In this document: piece after piece, positions 42,801-53,222 of the stretch
Layout of the letters: every line of letters begins with the position of its first letter
Numbering within the stretch: position 1 is the first letter of the stretch
Assembly (NCBI GenBank): GCA_012845835.1
Contig: JABAKD010000002.1
Coordinates: 7,186,603-7,250,602 of the forward strand
Reading direction: 5' to 3'
DNA length: 64,000 bases
Origin: Undaria pinnatifida
Lineage: Eukaryota > Sar > Phaeophyceae > Laminariales > Alariaceae
Notes under the pieces: model-generated
Database searches by the model: none
Seen by the model: only the letters and a program-made list of their open reading frames with translations
Told to the model about the DNA's origin: nothing
Position numbers and translations under genes: made by a program

Positions 42801-44477
42801 TGCCATGGGTTATGAGCTAGATCATCCGGCTGCCGCGCGGCAACCGCCCGGCAACATGATGTAGGCCGTGCAGACCCTAATGACCGTGAGAAAGGCCTGT
42901 CCTGGAAGGTGAACATGAGCATGAATAGGGATACGATCTGTCCGGTGTGTGAAACCATTCGCTAGCACGGCAGCTAACGACTATTGTTGCTGCGACGCCT
43001 TTCGTGATTACCCGAGATAGATGCCGTCACGAAAGCTTTCGCAGAACATGGCACCCAACGGCCAACGCTCCAGCGACGCTATTCGTAAGGCCAAGAGATT
43101 TTATGACGTCATGAAAGCGTTCGTGAAACATGATAGCCAACGGCTAATGTGATTGGCGGATTCGGTGCCATTCCGATGTACAAGTTTTTTTAAAGACGAT
43201 CAGGCCGGCGGCTTTGGGTCAACGATATGAAGCATCGAATATTCAACATCGAACATCAAATACCGAACATCAAGCATCGAACATCTATTATCGAACGTTT
43301 AATATCGAACATCAAATATGAACATCGTATATGGTATACAAAGCGCATGGAATGGTGAATATCGATGACATATTCACGACCCGATATCAAGTATCAACAA
43401 TCGAACATCGAATGTCGAATATTCAACATGGGACACTGAATCTCAACATGAATTGTGGAAGATCGAATGTCGAACGTCAAATGCCGAACGTTAAAAATGG
43501 AGTCAAATGTGGTACCCCGCGCATGGAACGACTCATATCTAACATGGAACATCGATTATCGAACAGGTTAACGATGAGATATCGAATGTCAAATATCGTA
43601 TATACGTGGCGCATGGAACATGTAACATCGACAATCGAATGTCAAACATCACATATCGAACATTAGTCTATATATCGAACATCTTTTGTCCAACATCTAT
43701 TATCGATCATATAATATCGGTAATCCGACAGGTTAACGGCTTCGGTGCCATCCCGCTGTACAAGTTCCTAAAGGACAAGCAGGGCGGCGGGTTGGGCATC
43801 AGCGCCATCAAGTGGAACTTCACCAAGTGCGTTCGCTTGTGATCTAGACGACATTTGAGCACCGACATTTTTGTTTCTGCGTGCTTTGGCTGTTGTGATG
43901 TGGCCTTTCTTTCGTGACCTTTTGCGTTCGTTGGCTGCTGAGTTTCTTTGTTACTGGCTGCTGAGTTTCCCTGTTATTTCTGCGTTCGTTGGCTATTGTA
44001 GAGTGCGGCATTTTCATTTTGCGTCCATTGACTACAGATGCGGTGATTTTTTTCTTTCGATTTGCGTTCACGTTTCTCTTTGGTTCTGTTTTATTTTCTT
44101 CCCAAGTGTGTTTGTACGATGGCATGGACGAAGGGAGAAGGGGGTTGTCAGTGCCTGTTTGTTTTGTTCTCCATCAAGCGGAGATTCACCAAGTGCGTTC
44201 ATTCATCGGCTACGACCGACACTTAGTTTTTTATTGCGTTCATCGGCCGCTTGTGGTTTTACGACTACGGCCGTGCATGAAATGAGTACCCCCTCCGCAT
44301 CCCACGTCTCTATGGCGAACGTTTGAGGTTTTACAACGGGTATGTCAACAGCTTTCCCGATCAACGGCTCTCTCTTGCAGGTTCCTCTGCGATGCGGCGG
44401 GTGTACCGATCAAGCGCTTCGGCCCTACGGAAAGCCCCTTTTCCTTTGAGGAGGACATCAAGGCTCTCCTCAAATAA
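33743..44477 (+). CDS. GPX: selenocysteine glutathione peroxidase (PHGPx type), 7 exons
   Basis: Reduces hydroperoxides, including lipid hydroperoxides, using glutathione or thioredoxin. Exons: 33743-33861 (inferred first), 35560-35681, 36900-37003, 41498-41524, 42291-42341, 43732-43826, 44381-44477; all phases agree, 204 residues. Signatures: FLIVNVASK followed by in-frame TGA then G-L-T, i.e. NVAS-x-U-G with selenocysteine; [27 protein letters not shown] with catalytic Trp/Asn; RFGPTESP near the end. Lacks the long insert of tetrameric GPX1, so closest in form to GPX4. The first exon supplies a basic, Arg-containing presequence of about 40 residues, which may be a targeting peptide. Introns reach 4.5 kb and contain a tRNA gene and transposons. 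Confidence 0.93.
35560..35681 (+). CDS. GPX: GPX exon 2 (selenocysteine exon)
   Basis: Acceptor TTTGCGCAG|GCCGGC, donor TGAG|GTGGGT. Codes [18 protein letters not shown] through FLIVNVASK and TGA, one base before the intron. Confidence 0.95.
35678..35680 (+). other. TGA selenocysteine codon
   Basis: TGA follows NVASK exactly where GPX enzymes carry the catalytic Sec or Cys. Reading on, the next exon restores G-L-T-P-Q-N-Y, and the rest of the gene is intact, so a simple nonsense mutation is unlikely. Recoding would need a SECIS element in the 3' UTR. Confidence 0.85.
36900..37003 (+). CDS. GPX: GPX exon 3
   Basis: Acceptor TTTCTTAAG|GGTTAA after a pyrimidine-rich tract, donor CAG|GTTTGT. 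Codes [13 protein letters not shown] and [14 protein letters not shown]; the Gln of NQFG is the second catalytic residue. Confidence 0.95.
37705..37900. repeat. dispersed repeat (AAACGGATACTGAGATAC ... GTGCCGGTTGAAT)
   Basis: Shares AAACGGATACTGAGATAC, a poly-G tract, AGTGCCGGTTGAATGG and GCTTGGCGCGACTGGAACTC with 39215-39405. Related GTGCCGGT units occur at 2660-2720 and 42420-42560. Confidence 0.7.
39166..39210 (+). pseudogene. 5' half of a tRNA-Ser(UGA) copy
   Basis: Matches the first ~45 bases of the tRNA at 40958 with two changes (GTCCCAGTGG, GAGGTGGATT), and also shares ~45 upstream bases (GCTGTGAGGAACGGAGAGGT). It ends just after the anticodon arm, where a different repeat (TTGTTTTATGGCGTCTC) begins. 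Confidence 0.85.
39215..39405. repeat. second copy of the GTGCCGGTTGAAT repeat
   Basis: Abuts the truncated tRNA copy. Same order of words as 37705-37900, so likely an inserted element. Confidence 0.7.
39849..40731. mobile_element. Tc1/mariner-like non-autonomous element
   Basis: Ends CAGTAGGTGGCCCTGTATAG and, reversed, CAGTAGGTGGCCCTGTATAT, flanked by TA on both sides (39847-39848, 40732-40733). CAGT-type ends with a TA duplication suit Tc1/mariner. Many GCCACTAT/ATAGTGGC sub-terminal repeats form hairpins. The 300-base middle (about 40020-40320) is open on both strands, but no transposase domain is recognisable. Confidence 0.75.
40958..41038 (+). tRNA. trnS-UGA: tRNA-Ser (anticodon UGA)
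   Basis: Acceptor stem GTCGGTG pairs with CGCCGAC over seven positions. D-arm TCCGAGTGGTTAAGG is typical of tRNA-Ser. Anticodon loop TTTGAAA gives UGA. A class-II variable arm follows, and the T-arm GCGGGTTCAAATCCCGT is intact. The last anticodon-stem pair is A-C. Followed by CTTTTCTTTTTT, a suitable Pol III stop. It reads UCA and is not the selenocysteine tRNA (which needs UCA as anticodon). Lies within GPX intron 3, same strand. Confidence 0.93.
41498..41524 (+). CDS. GPX: GPX exon 4 (27-base micro-exon)
   Basis: Acceptor CATCTGAACAG|GAACCT, donor CAG|GTGCGC, phase 0. Codes EPGTNAEIQ, the obligatory EPG(T/S)NEEI segment right after NQFGSQ. Nothing else in this intron encodes it. Confidence 0.92.
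42291..42341 (+). CDS. GPX: GPX exon 5
   Basis: Acceptor AATTGTCCAG|GAGTTT, donor GAT|GTGAGT, phase 0. Codes [17 protein letters not shown]. The 200 bases upstream contain degenerate GCTGGAAC repeats. Confidence 0.94.
43018..43222 (+). pseudogene. echo of GPX exon 6 5' part
   Basis: TTGGCGGATTCGGTGCCATT, CCGATGTACAAGTTTTTTTA and CAGGCCGGCGGCTTTGGGTC (43152-43222) copy 43733-43800 (AACGGCTTCGGTGCCATCCC, GCTGTACAAGTTCCTAAAGG, AGGGCGGCGGGTTGGGCATC). The acceptor became TGTGATTGG. A ~65-base tandem pair (CGTCACGAAAGC / CGTCATGAAAGC) lies at 43018-43150. Confidence 0.8.
43215..43730. repeat. degenerate ATCGAACATC decanucleotide repeat
   Basis: Dozens of ATCGAACATC / AATGTCGAAT variants fill the space between the exon 6 echo and real exon 6. 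Confidence 0.9.
43732..43826 (+). CDS. GPX: GPX exon 6 (catalytic Trp)
   Basis: Acceptor AATCCGACAG|GTTAAC, donor ACCAA|GTGCGT, ends in phase 2. Codes [17 protein letters not shown] and ISAIKWNFT; Trp and Asn of KWNFTK complete the GPX active site. Confidence 0.95.
44168..44205 (+). pseudogene. echo of GPX exon 6 end and donor
   Basis: ATCAAGCGGAGATTCACCAA|GTGCGTTC copies 43807-43834 (ATCAAGTGGAACTTCACCAA|GTGCGTTC), with TGG changed to CGG. Confidence 0.8.
44381..44477 (+). CDS. GPX: GPX exon 7 (C-terminus, stop)
   Basis: Acceptor CTCTTGCAG|GTTCCT. Codes [19 protein letters not shown] to LLK, TAA at 44475-44477. Matches the (K)FL(I/V)D..G..(V/I)KR(Y/F)GP motif. Confidence 0.95.
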
Positions 44478-44690
44478 GCAATATAGGCCCTAATGACTGG
44501 ACTCTCTTGAGGTTTTTCGAGGGTGTTTTTTTTAGGGGGAGGAGTTCGTCGGTGACCGATATTTTGGCGATATTTTTGTTTCGCATGGGTTGGTCCTGAA
44601 CCAAGCAAGCCCCTACCTACAAATAACATTCATCGAAGAAAAGTGGCGAGAAAACGGCGAAAAGAGCAGCGAAGCGAGACAATAAAACGG
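44478..44690 (+). promoter_or_regulatory. GPX 3' UTR with AATAAA
   Basis: AATAAA at 44681-44686 may be the poly(A) signal. A SECIS is expected. The best guess is ATGA at 44492 with TGAC near 44558 and a partly paired stem between, but it lacks the usual apical AA, so I do not call it. Confidence 0.3.
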
Positions 44691-45059
44691 AGCCAAAAAG
44701 TGGTGTAGAAGTGACGATTGGCGTCCCAATAGGAGTTGACGGCTGTATCTAATGGTTTGGTTCCTTTTTTGCTGAGGTTAGGCCCCAGTTAGAGTAGAAG
44801 GTAGCACGTCGCGAGAGCTGCTATGATGGGCGTAGGATTTCTTAGCGTGCGCTAGGAGGGAGGGGGATGCCCTTTTGACATGTGGAGAGGCATGACGATG
44901 TGGGTGGGGGAGGTGAACGGGCTAAGTACAGCACTAGGCGACTTTACGATCTGCCCCACCAGTAAATGGTGGTTGGGGGGAGAGTTGCGCGGTATTTTTC
45001 ACCATACCGCGTGTTCGTTTGGCGCACAGCCTTGTATGTTTTGAGGTGCTTGGCATCCG

Positions 45060-45775
45060 ACGTTTGGTTGAGAGTTTTGTTTTCGCCGATATGGACCTAG
45101 TGAATGACGGAAGTTTGCGAAAAATTGCCCGAAAATGGCGATCGCTCTTGCTGACAACTTGACAGCGGCTCACATGACTTCCAATCGGCGGCGGTGTGTC
45201 AATTGCCAATACAAAAACATGAAGGCAAGGGGGGGGGGGTGCGGGTTGCGGGAAGTAGGTTTTATTATTTGTACCTAGAATCCCGCTTTCGTTTATTAAT
45301 AGTGTTTATTTGTTATTTTAGAAGTGTGCGGCGCCACGTTTGTTGAGGGTTTTGTTTTCGCCGGTATGTAACGAGTGAATGACGGAAGTTTGCGAAAAAT
45401 CGCCCGAAAATGGCGATCGCTCTTCTTGAACAATTCGGCAGCGGCGTTCCCATGACTCTTGGCCGGCACTGGTTAGTCAATCACCTAAAAAATACAACAC
45501 AAACGAAATCAGGGGTCAGGGAGGGGTGGGGAGAGAGAGAATTTACGGTAGTAGTATGTATAGTACTACGAGTACCCCGCTGTGTTTTGGCCTATCTTGG
45601 TTATTAATAGTAGTGTGGCGCACAGCGTTTGTTGATAGTTTCGTTTTCGCCGCTTTACCGAGTGAATGACGGAAGTTTGCGAACAATCACCAAAAAGGTG
45701 ATCGCTTTTCTTGAACAACTTGGTTGCGACGTTTCTGCTACGATCGGCGGCGGTGTGCCAATTGCCACAGCAACA
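45060..45775. repeat. three tandem ~280-bp units
   Basis: Units at about 45060-45220, 45335-45485 and 45615-45775 share GTGAATGACGGAAGTTTGCG, TGGCGATCGCTCTT and CGGCGGCGGTGTG(C)CAATTGCC. Non-coding by appearance. Confidence 0.85.
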
Positions 45776-45859
45776 CAAACTAAGAAACGCACATTTGTTT
45801 TACACTTTTTGGACTGACCAGATCCCATTATTATCAGGGTCTACCGTAGATAGTTCAGG

Positions 45860-46020
45860 GAAGTTGTATCCTTGATCTGCATGATCTGAATGGTTTACAT
45901 CGTGCTGCCGGGTGGGAGTCCTATGAGCGGCATGATGTAGCTCATATTTCCTTGGTTGGGCCTGTACGATACAGGTTTTTCACAGCATCTCTTCACGACA
46001 GATATGAGACCTAGACGAAC
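45860..46020. repeat. copy of CTGTACGATACAGG repeat
   Basis: Resembles 22975-23110: GATCTGCA.GATC, CTGCCGGGTGGGA, then CTGTACGATACAGGT. Confidence 0.55.
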
Positions 46021-46798
46021 GCTAGATATCTAGATATGCTCTATATCGCTATCTGTTGGATGTGTGATAACAATCGTTAAACGCGGTGCGATTATCGTGG
46101 GGTATAATTGATACCTCTGCTGTTTCCGCCGCTACCCCGACACCACCCCACCGCCACCCTGGTGCATGCCGTCATCGATTCCATCTTATCTTGTGGGTGT
46201 TGCCTAGCCTCTGCCTAGTCCTTACCAGGTGTGTAGCTCCTCTGCTGCTTCTGCTGTAGCCATACTCTTTCCCCTTACCATGATCGTGTCTGTTGTGTTT
46301 TTCGCTTGACCCTCGCACTATGATTAGCGTTGCACAAACTACCCAGCTCCTTTTTTTTACCAGTAGCTTGTTTCTTGACATAAATCTATATATCTTACTT
46401 AGTTCGCTTATCACATATGCACATCCTTACGTCTGCGGATATCTCCCGCCTCTGACCGCCTTTCCGCGCGGTTTCTTCGCTGAGGCGTGCCCCCGCCTCG
46501 CCTGCAACCACCGGCTCAGCTGATCCGCCCGCTCGGCGCCGTAGCGCGCGCGCGAGGCCTCGACGTCGAGATCTACGACGAGATCTCCGAAAAATCGTGC
46601 CCTGTGAGACGTTTGGTGCGTAGTCTGCACACAGGGCTAATGTCTTCGCGTTATTTCTTCGGTACGTGTTCTCTGACCTCCGACACACGGGGGGGGGTCG
46701 ATTACCTGGCCGGCGTCGCCATTGTAAAGGCCACTAAGCGAGGTTTGTGCTAGGATCTGGGGAAGAAAAGTTCGTAATCCCCGAGAACACATGCCACC

Positions 46799-47236
46799 CA
46801 GGCGTAGTGGAGAACTGCGAACTCTCAATATTTTTGAACCCCCGGTAGTCTACAGCAGCACGTATACATGTACATGATGTACAGCATTAGCTGAAGCTAT
46901 GATGAGCCTGCAGCATCACGAAGCTACAAATGGTATATGCACAGCAGCATCACGAAGCTACAAATGGTATATGCACAGCAGAATCACGAAGCTACAAATG
47001 GTATATGCACAGCAGCAGCTAGGCGTCGTGGAGAACTGCGAACTCTCAATATTTTTGAACCCCCGCAAGTCTACAGCAGCATGTACATGTACATGATGTA
47101 CAGCAGTAGCTGAAGCTATGATGAGCCTGCAGCATGACGAAGCTACAAATGGTATATGCACAGCAGCATCACGAAGCTACAAATGGTATATGCACAGCAG
47201 CATCACGAAGCTACAAATGGTATATGCACAGCAGCA
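46799..47236. repeat. tandem duplication carrying 34-bp repeats
   Basis: GAGAACTGCGAACTCTCAAT, TGTACATGATGTACAGCA and three 34-base units (ATCACGAAGCTACAAATGGT + ATATGCACAGCAGC) occur twice, at 46799-47015 and 47028-47234. The internal TGTACATGTACA is palindromic. Confidence 0.93.
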
Positions 47237-48929
47237 GCTGTGGCCGCGCCTTTCTGCGTAGCAACGCAGAGCGTCACCCAGCTGGGGTGAACCGCCATGC
47301 TCTCCCATAATTTCCAGGCTGCCTTCTCGCATTGTTCCGCCGCACACGGGAAATCGGGAAAAAATTGTCGGCATTTTCCCTTTCCAGTATCTCCCATATA
47401 CGAATTAACAAACTTCGTCTAACTCTTGGCATTACTTCTTACCCTCTTAATATTTACTATCCTGCGCTGCGACCGGCGGCCGTCCAGGCCGCCGGCGTAG
47501 CCCCTTGTATTAATAGTTATATCCCTGAAAAGGGTATCCCGACGGGTAAAAGCTCTGAAACAGGTCTCTTCCCAGGCCGGCTGTCCAGAAATGTGTTTTC
47601 GTTCGTGTCCGCTTTGGTTCGCTCGTACGGGAATACTCTCGATTCTCTTTGTTGCTGGATTCTCGGTCCAGGCCAACCTGCGGCGCAAACGCCCACTCAA
47701 TTGGCCATCTTCCATCACCTTATTGACCCTCACGAAGTTTCAGCTCCTTTGGCACTGCCTGAATCAACATCGGTTGTGTGGTTGAGCGAATGGAGGTGTC
47801 AAAACGCGCTTTCTGTCTGTTGTAGCGCGGGAGAGCCGAGGAAGAACGGAGTATCGGTTGGATGGGCGGCGCTCAATGCTACCGGGCCGTGGCCGGGATG
47901 TTTTTTGTCTCACCGACGATAAAGTAGTGCGTTGGGCTGAAGGGGGGATGTTGCCGCCACGTCCACCACGTGTATTGCGATGATGCGTGATGACTGGGAA
48001 CCATAACCTAGACCAATACCACGGGGAGGGTTTGTTGCTTAGGCAGTTATCGCGCTGTCGAAAGGCCTCCTGATGTATTACAGGGGGTATAGGAAGGAGT
48101 GTCCCCGACTGTGGAGTCCTTCAGTTAAGGGCGGAAATCCATGTGCGAAGAAGTATATATGCCTCCAGCTGTATCCAAGGACACCACCCCAGAGAATATC
48201 ATAGTCAAACCACCATACACATTGCCAATCGATACCGGTATGTCCTAACAGCCATGTACCCGCCTGCCGTGTACGCATATCGCCACGCAACGTGCCTGAT
48301 GCCTCGTTAATAATTCACAATGCCGGCAACAACAATGCGGTAATTGGCAAACTTTGGTGGTCTGAGGCGTAATAACCTAGAAGTGCTCGGCTCTCTCTCG
48401 AACGAACTCTAGATACCGAGGTGAGCCGGTCACGATTGTTCTCTACGTTTATCTAGGGTGTCTTGTCAGATAAACCTCCGAGCTGCCTGTCCGTCTGACT
48501 ATTCGACTTCGAGTCTAGAACCATTTAACGGTATATCGGTGTCTTCTACGCCAGTTTACGGCATATACGGAAAGTAATAATAGCTCAAGGCTATTCAACC
48601 AGCAACATTTTACGGTACACCGGCTCCAATATTCACGTTATACCGTTTAGTCGCAGCACGAGCGTCTTCCCCCCACCGGCTCAAACCCTCCACTTACGCT
48701 CGGCACACATAGTGCCGAGATCGTCCACAACACCAGCTAGTGACTGTTGGATGCCCACACAGCACACCCCAACTCAGATCGACCAAGCTTTATCGTCCAC
48801 GTGAACCCCTAGAATCACCGCCACAACGGTCGATCCTGCATATCGACCATCGGTTGCACCCTTCCCTGGGAGCTTGACACCTGTCATAGGCTTCGGTTCG
48901 ATGACCCCCCGCCCCCGCGCGCATGTACT

Positions 48930-49140
48930 GAGTTTGTGCATGGCCATAGTCGCATGACCATATACACTCGCATCCCTACTATGCCGGGACGGAGCACGTC
49001 GGGTTTTCACCAACCAGGCAGACATTGCTTGCACCAATCGCGAAGCGCCGTGAGGTGTTCGGTTAGTCGCATGAAGGGCGAACTGCATCCTTCCAAGAAC
49101 CGCTCGTAAGACGTACTTCGGCATCTTGTGCCTACTTTCT
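48930..49140. repeat. copy of dispersed ~250-bp ORF-bearing repeat
   Basis: On the minus strand encodes RAVLGRMQFALHATNRTPHG and GYGHATMAMHKLS-like words, as in the 32395 copy. A partial further copy is at 49425-49515. Confidence 0.75.
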
Positions 49141-51446
49141 TGCTTAGTCTATGGATGACAGCTCCGATGAGTTACTTTGTTTTCTGGTGTGGTCACTCCA
49201 GAGACAGCAGTAGGTATTGCTCCTCCTCCTCTTCTTCCGCCCCTTCCCCTTTCTCCTTTTCGTTCGGTGCTACCCCTCCCCCCTCTCCCCGTCGGAGGTA
49301 AAAGCCGGTCCACTCTTTCATGCCTGCACCACTGTGCGCCGCCTTGTAATCTGACCGCGGCGCACAACCTCGGTCCGGCAGTTTTACATGATGGTAGTGT
49401 TATACACACATTGCTATCTATGGAGGTGGCCACCCAACACCTTGCGGCGCTCCGCGCTTGGTATACGTCATGTCTGCCTGGAAATAGCTGGCGAGATCCG
49501 TTCCCGCATAGTAGGCACTCGGGCGGATCTATGACCTAACAGACTATGGCCACGCAGGACAAGGAACACCCTCCTTTCCACCTCTCCTGTGTCATCCCCC
49601 CCTTGTTTACGGAGTATACCCCACCCTCTTTCGCCGCCGCCTTCTCCTTTTTCGCCTGTTCTCGCCATTCGAATCTGTTCCATGCAAAACATTTTTACCT
49701 GAATCGAAAATTTCAGTTCCCTCGGTTTCAACTCCTTCTACGTACATTGTTTCAACTGTAACCCCTTCAAATATGCCAGAGGTGCACTATAACCACTGCA
49801 TTACCACACTGCGGTAACACGGTCATCCTGTTGTTAATTTGTTGTTGGGCACGTTTTAACAAAAGGACCATCGATAAAGTAGGTAATCGACTTCCTATTT
49901 CTGAACAAATTCAACTCCGGTAACTTCGAGGGCTGTATAGAAGAAAAAGCGGGGGGGGAGCAAGCGAGCCGTCCCCGGGATGGCGACTTCCACGCTACCC
50001 CCTCGCCGAGGTGGGGCACCGACGGCCGTTCTTTCGCCGGCACGTCGTAGTGCTGCTGGGCTGATGGGACGTGGCGGCACCGCGAGGCCGCCGAAGGCCG
50101 AGTGGAGCTCGGGAGTTGCAGCTTTCTGGGGGGGTGTTATAATCAAGATATTTTCAAAGATCCGAAAAACACCACGGCCACATTATCGTACTTTATAGTA
50201 AGGATACTTGTATATCGCCCAGTAAGGAGAGTTGACGCCCGAGAAAACGTGTAGTTTTACCTGTCAGCCCGCGGGGAGACAGACCCAGCACTTCAGACCC
50301 GAGGCTGACTAACGACAAAAAAAACTGACCCGCAGCCGCGGGGAGGCCCTTGGCCGCGGACCGATCTACAACCGACCGACTTACTGCTGTGCTCGATGAC
50401 ATATGTGGTCTCAGAGCAAGCAGCGGTAGATTCCGTTTTACTATCAAGGTGCATATATATATCATATATATAATGGGAAACCCGGGGATTTATCCCGGAT
50501 GTCCCCTGTGACGACCATTCAGTGTAATAGTAGTGGCAGTATGCGACATGTGGAGTGTCGACGGTTTCCGCCATGTAGTGTCTCGGTACTTTCGGCTGGC
50601 TCACACCGGTGCTGTAGAAGGACCAGAGATACTACTACTACTGCTGTTGTTGCAACATACACGGTGCCGTACCGGTAAGTATCAAACCTACCAGGTAGTA
50701 CCTGGTATTGCAATAATAGTAGTAGTATATTTTTTATAGGTACTACTGGTACCTGCTGTGTGCCAGGTAGGTGCTGCTGTACGTAGTACGTGGCTGTACG
50801 GCAAAAACCGTACAAGTACAACAACCTGAAGCTGCAAAATACCTATTTGTGTAACTACTTTGGTTTAATATTAATACATTACGACGTACGTGAAATTATG
50901 CACTTGAAATATGTACGAAACATGTGCGTTGTTTGTCCGCGTGTCATACCCGTCATACAAAAACGTTTTCATTCGTTACATCACTGCAGTAACAAAAACA
51001 TGAATGGTTGAACGTCAACATCAAAGATCAAATGCTACGTACAACATAAATATTTTTTACTGAAGATGAGTGTCGGCCACTCAATCTATTAAACTCTCAA
51101 ATGACGTATTTGAAGTATTTTTCTTACAGAATCAGTTTTTTTTCGTGTTTCTGACGAGGGAGGGAGAGGGGGAAGACACAGAGAGCAGACACAGCATCAA
51201 GGACGCAGCAGGCCAGGGCACGCTACTTCTGCTGGTGCTATAGACAGCACTTGGGCAGAGGATTGCAACACCGGCTCTCGCTCACGAGTATCGAGTCTCG
51301 TTCTTGACTCTTTATCCTCGAGTGCTGGGCCCCGTTCCTTGCCCTTCACTTCTTGCGAGAGGAACGTCTGTCCGATGTCCCCGGGCATCGAGCAGCGTAC
51401 TTGCAACTGGCATTGATTGGGAGGTTGGAGTAAGCAGCACGCAAAC

Positions 51447-51477
51447 ATGGCCGAGTTCAGCAACGGCTGGGACCGAG
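51447..51477 (+). CDS. possible first exon of an unknown gene
   Basis: ATG in caaacATGGcc context, reads MAEFSNGWDR, donor GAG|GTAAGC, phase 1. Good start and donor, but no acceptor partner in matching phase identified. Function unknown. Confidence 0.3.
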
Positions 51478-52279
51478 GTAAGCGAGAGAAATAGAGAGAA
51501 ACGTTTGGGTGTATCCCAATGAGGAGAGGACCTTGCGAGCACCCAACGCAAGGCCTCTTTATAGCGCTGTGTAGTGAGGCCTTTGGCCCTTTCGTGCTTG
51601 GCGACCAATCACCGCAACGAAAACAAATCGACGCACAAAAAATGCAATCTCGTGGAACAAACACCACTGCAGCAGCGATATTTCGAATCGCGCTGACTCT
51701 AGAAATGAGAGAAGCCCGGTGTTGCCATTCATTGCATGGGCACAGGGCGCCGCAAGAGGGCCAAACAGCCCCTCAACGTAGCGTGGCTGCTTCAGTGACT
51801 GCATAGCAGGGGATGCAAGGCTAAGCCGGTCGAAACGCTAAGTCGAAAGAAGGGTTCTTGCCATGCATTGGTATAAATCTGCGCGACATACGGGGTTGTG
51901 ACGCTCGTTTGGCGGGTGGAATGGTCGCACGCACCCGTTCTTATGTTGATTTTAACGCAAACGACGATTGTTCGTCGTTTTTTTGTGCAACATATTCGGA
52001 TTGTTCGAACAAACTTGCTGGTACGAGGGCACCGGCATACGCTGCAGGTCTTGTCTTGCCTCTGGCAGCAGCAGCCGAGTAAGTATATCCTTTCGCCGGT
52101 TACTGTTGTTGGTGTCTTCTGCGCTCTTCCGCAGCAGCCAACAATGCAAGGCTGCGATATAACGCCATCATCTTTACGATCCATGCAATGCATGCGAAAT
52201 ACGTACCACGACCGACGGAAATATAGATAACGTACATGAATCAAAATAATGATTAAACAGACCTTAAATTTTCATCCAG

Positions 52280-52345
52280 AGCGGTATACATGAGGACTAC
52301 CAGTTCGACCCCGAAATGCCCCCCAAAAAAGATCCAAACGGGTTC
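52280..52345 (+). CDS. possible internal exon of an unknown gene
   Basis: Acceptor TTTTCATCCAG|AGCGGT, donor TTC|GTAACT; 22 codons SGIHEDYQFDPEMPPKKDPN... with a natural amino-acid mix. I do not recognise it. It may belong with 51447-51477 and the polyglutamine exon. Confidence 0.35.
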
Positions 52346-52909
52346 GTAACTTAAAAACACCTGCTGCTGCCGCTGCTGCTGCTGTTTTTACCGTGCCATC
52401 TTATATTTCCAGTGCCATTGTGGTCGACATACCACGCCCACGTCTCACGTCAACCCTCTGCGATACGTCCGAGCTGCGCGCCACATATTCAACACACATT
52501 ACGCACATGAATCGTACACGCTGGGTAATGGGCGTTGGATACCGCTGCCGCTGTCCTGTGTCGAGCGCAACAACGCGGCTTTTTTTACTAAAATAATATT
52601 AAAATACATTCCAGCTGTGATGTCGAACATTTCGTCGAAACTCATCTTCGCAAGCTGTGTGTGATACTCCGATCGCGCGTATTACTGGGTGCGTGTCCTC
52701 ATTAAGGATATAGGTCGGCGACTCCCCTTAGCACTGCAGTGTAGCTTGTACCATGGTCAACAGGGTGGTGTCAATCAGTCTGTACCCGGAAATTACAAAA
52801 CCCTTCTTTGAGAGGGACAAAATGTGAAGGTTGTGGAATGCATCAGCTTAATAAATTATCATGTAAATCCTCCATTAATACCTGGTAAGTCGTATAACTG
52901 ATGAGGGGT

Positions 52910-53222
52910 GATGGATGAACCCAGGGCACAGGCTGGCTCGCGGAGACGGGAGTCACGAAATCCGGAGTGCCATCGGGCTGGGAATAGATAGAGAAGTAGA
53001 AAATATGTATTAAATGCGGAAAAGAAGGAAGGAAAGTGCAGTGCCACTCAGGGGCTTTTCCCACTCCCTCACGTGGTGACCCTAATCATGTATTAGGGAC
53101 CACTTATTTATTGTATGATATCCGTTCGGGAAACCATAGGTTCCCCCGCATCTCCGAACGTGCTGCACCAAAATACGACATACTATTAGTAAATCAGATT
53201 TGTGCACAGGCATAAACCAACA
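52910..53222 (-). mobile_element. 3' LTR-like copy of a decayed retrotransposon
   Basis: About 310 bases ~85% alike to 57396-57715. On the minus strand it begins TGTTGGTTTATGCC right after a purine run (CAGGCAGGGGGGGA), as an LTR following its polypurine tract would. Confidence 0.65.

Larger units (their letters stand above)
44691..51446. other. intergenic region, no gene recognised
   Basis: Apart from the repeats listed, contains a 196-codon open frame (47332-47922) without recognisable domain, a poly-TA/TAC/TAG-rich stretch (50450-50780) and G-rich 44850-44990. No splice-supported exon found. Confidence 0.5.

Noticed and set aside
3009-44477. CRISPR array or bacterial operon in the repeat blocks
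   Set aside because: Tandem repeats here (34-bp, ~60-bp, 20-bp units) lack unique spacers of constant length, and the window is clearly eukaryotic with spliceosomal introns.
47332-47922. 196-codon plus-strand open frame
   Set aside because: No domain, unusual composition, an overlapping long antisense frame, and no supporting splice or start context; left as unassigned.
51197-51806. Overlapping 156-codon minus and 95-codon plus frames
   Set aside because: Neither shows a recognisable domain; they overlap each other and a better-supported small plus-strand start exon.
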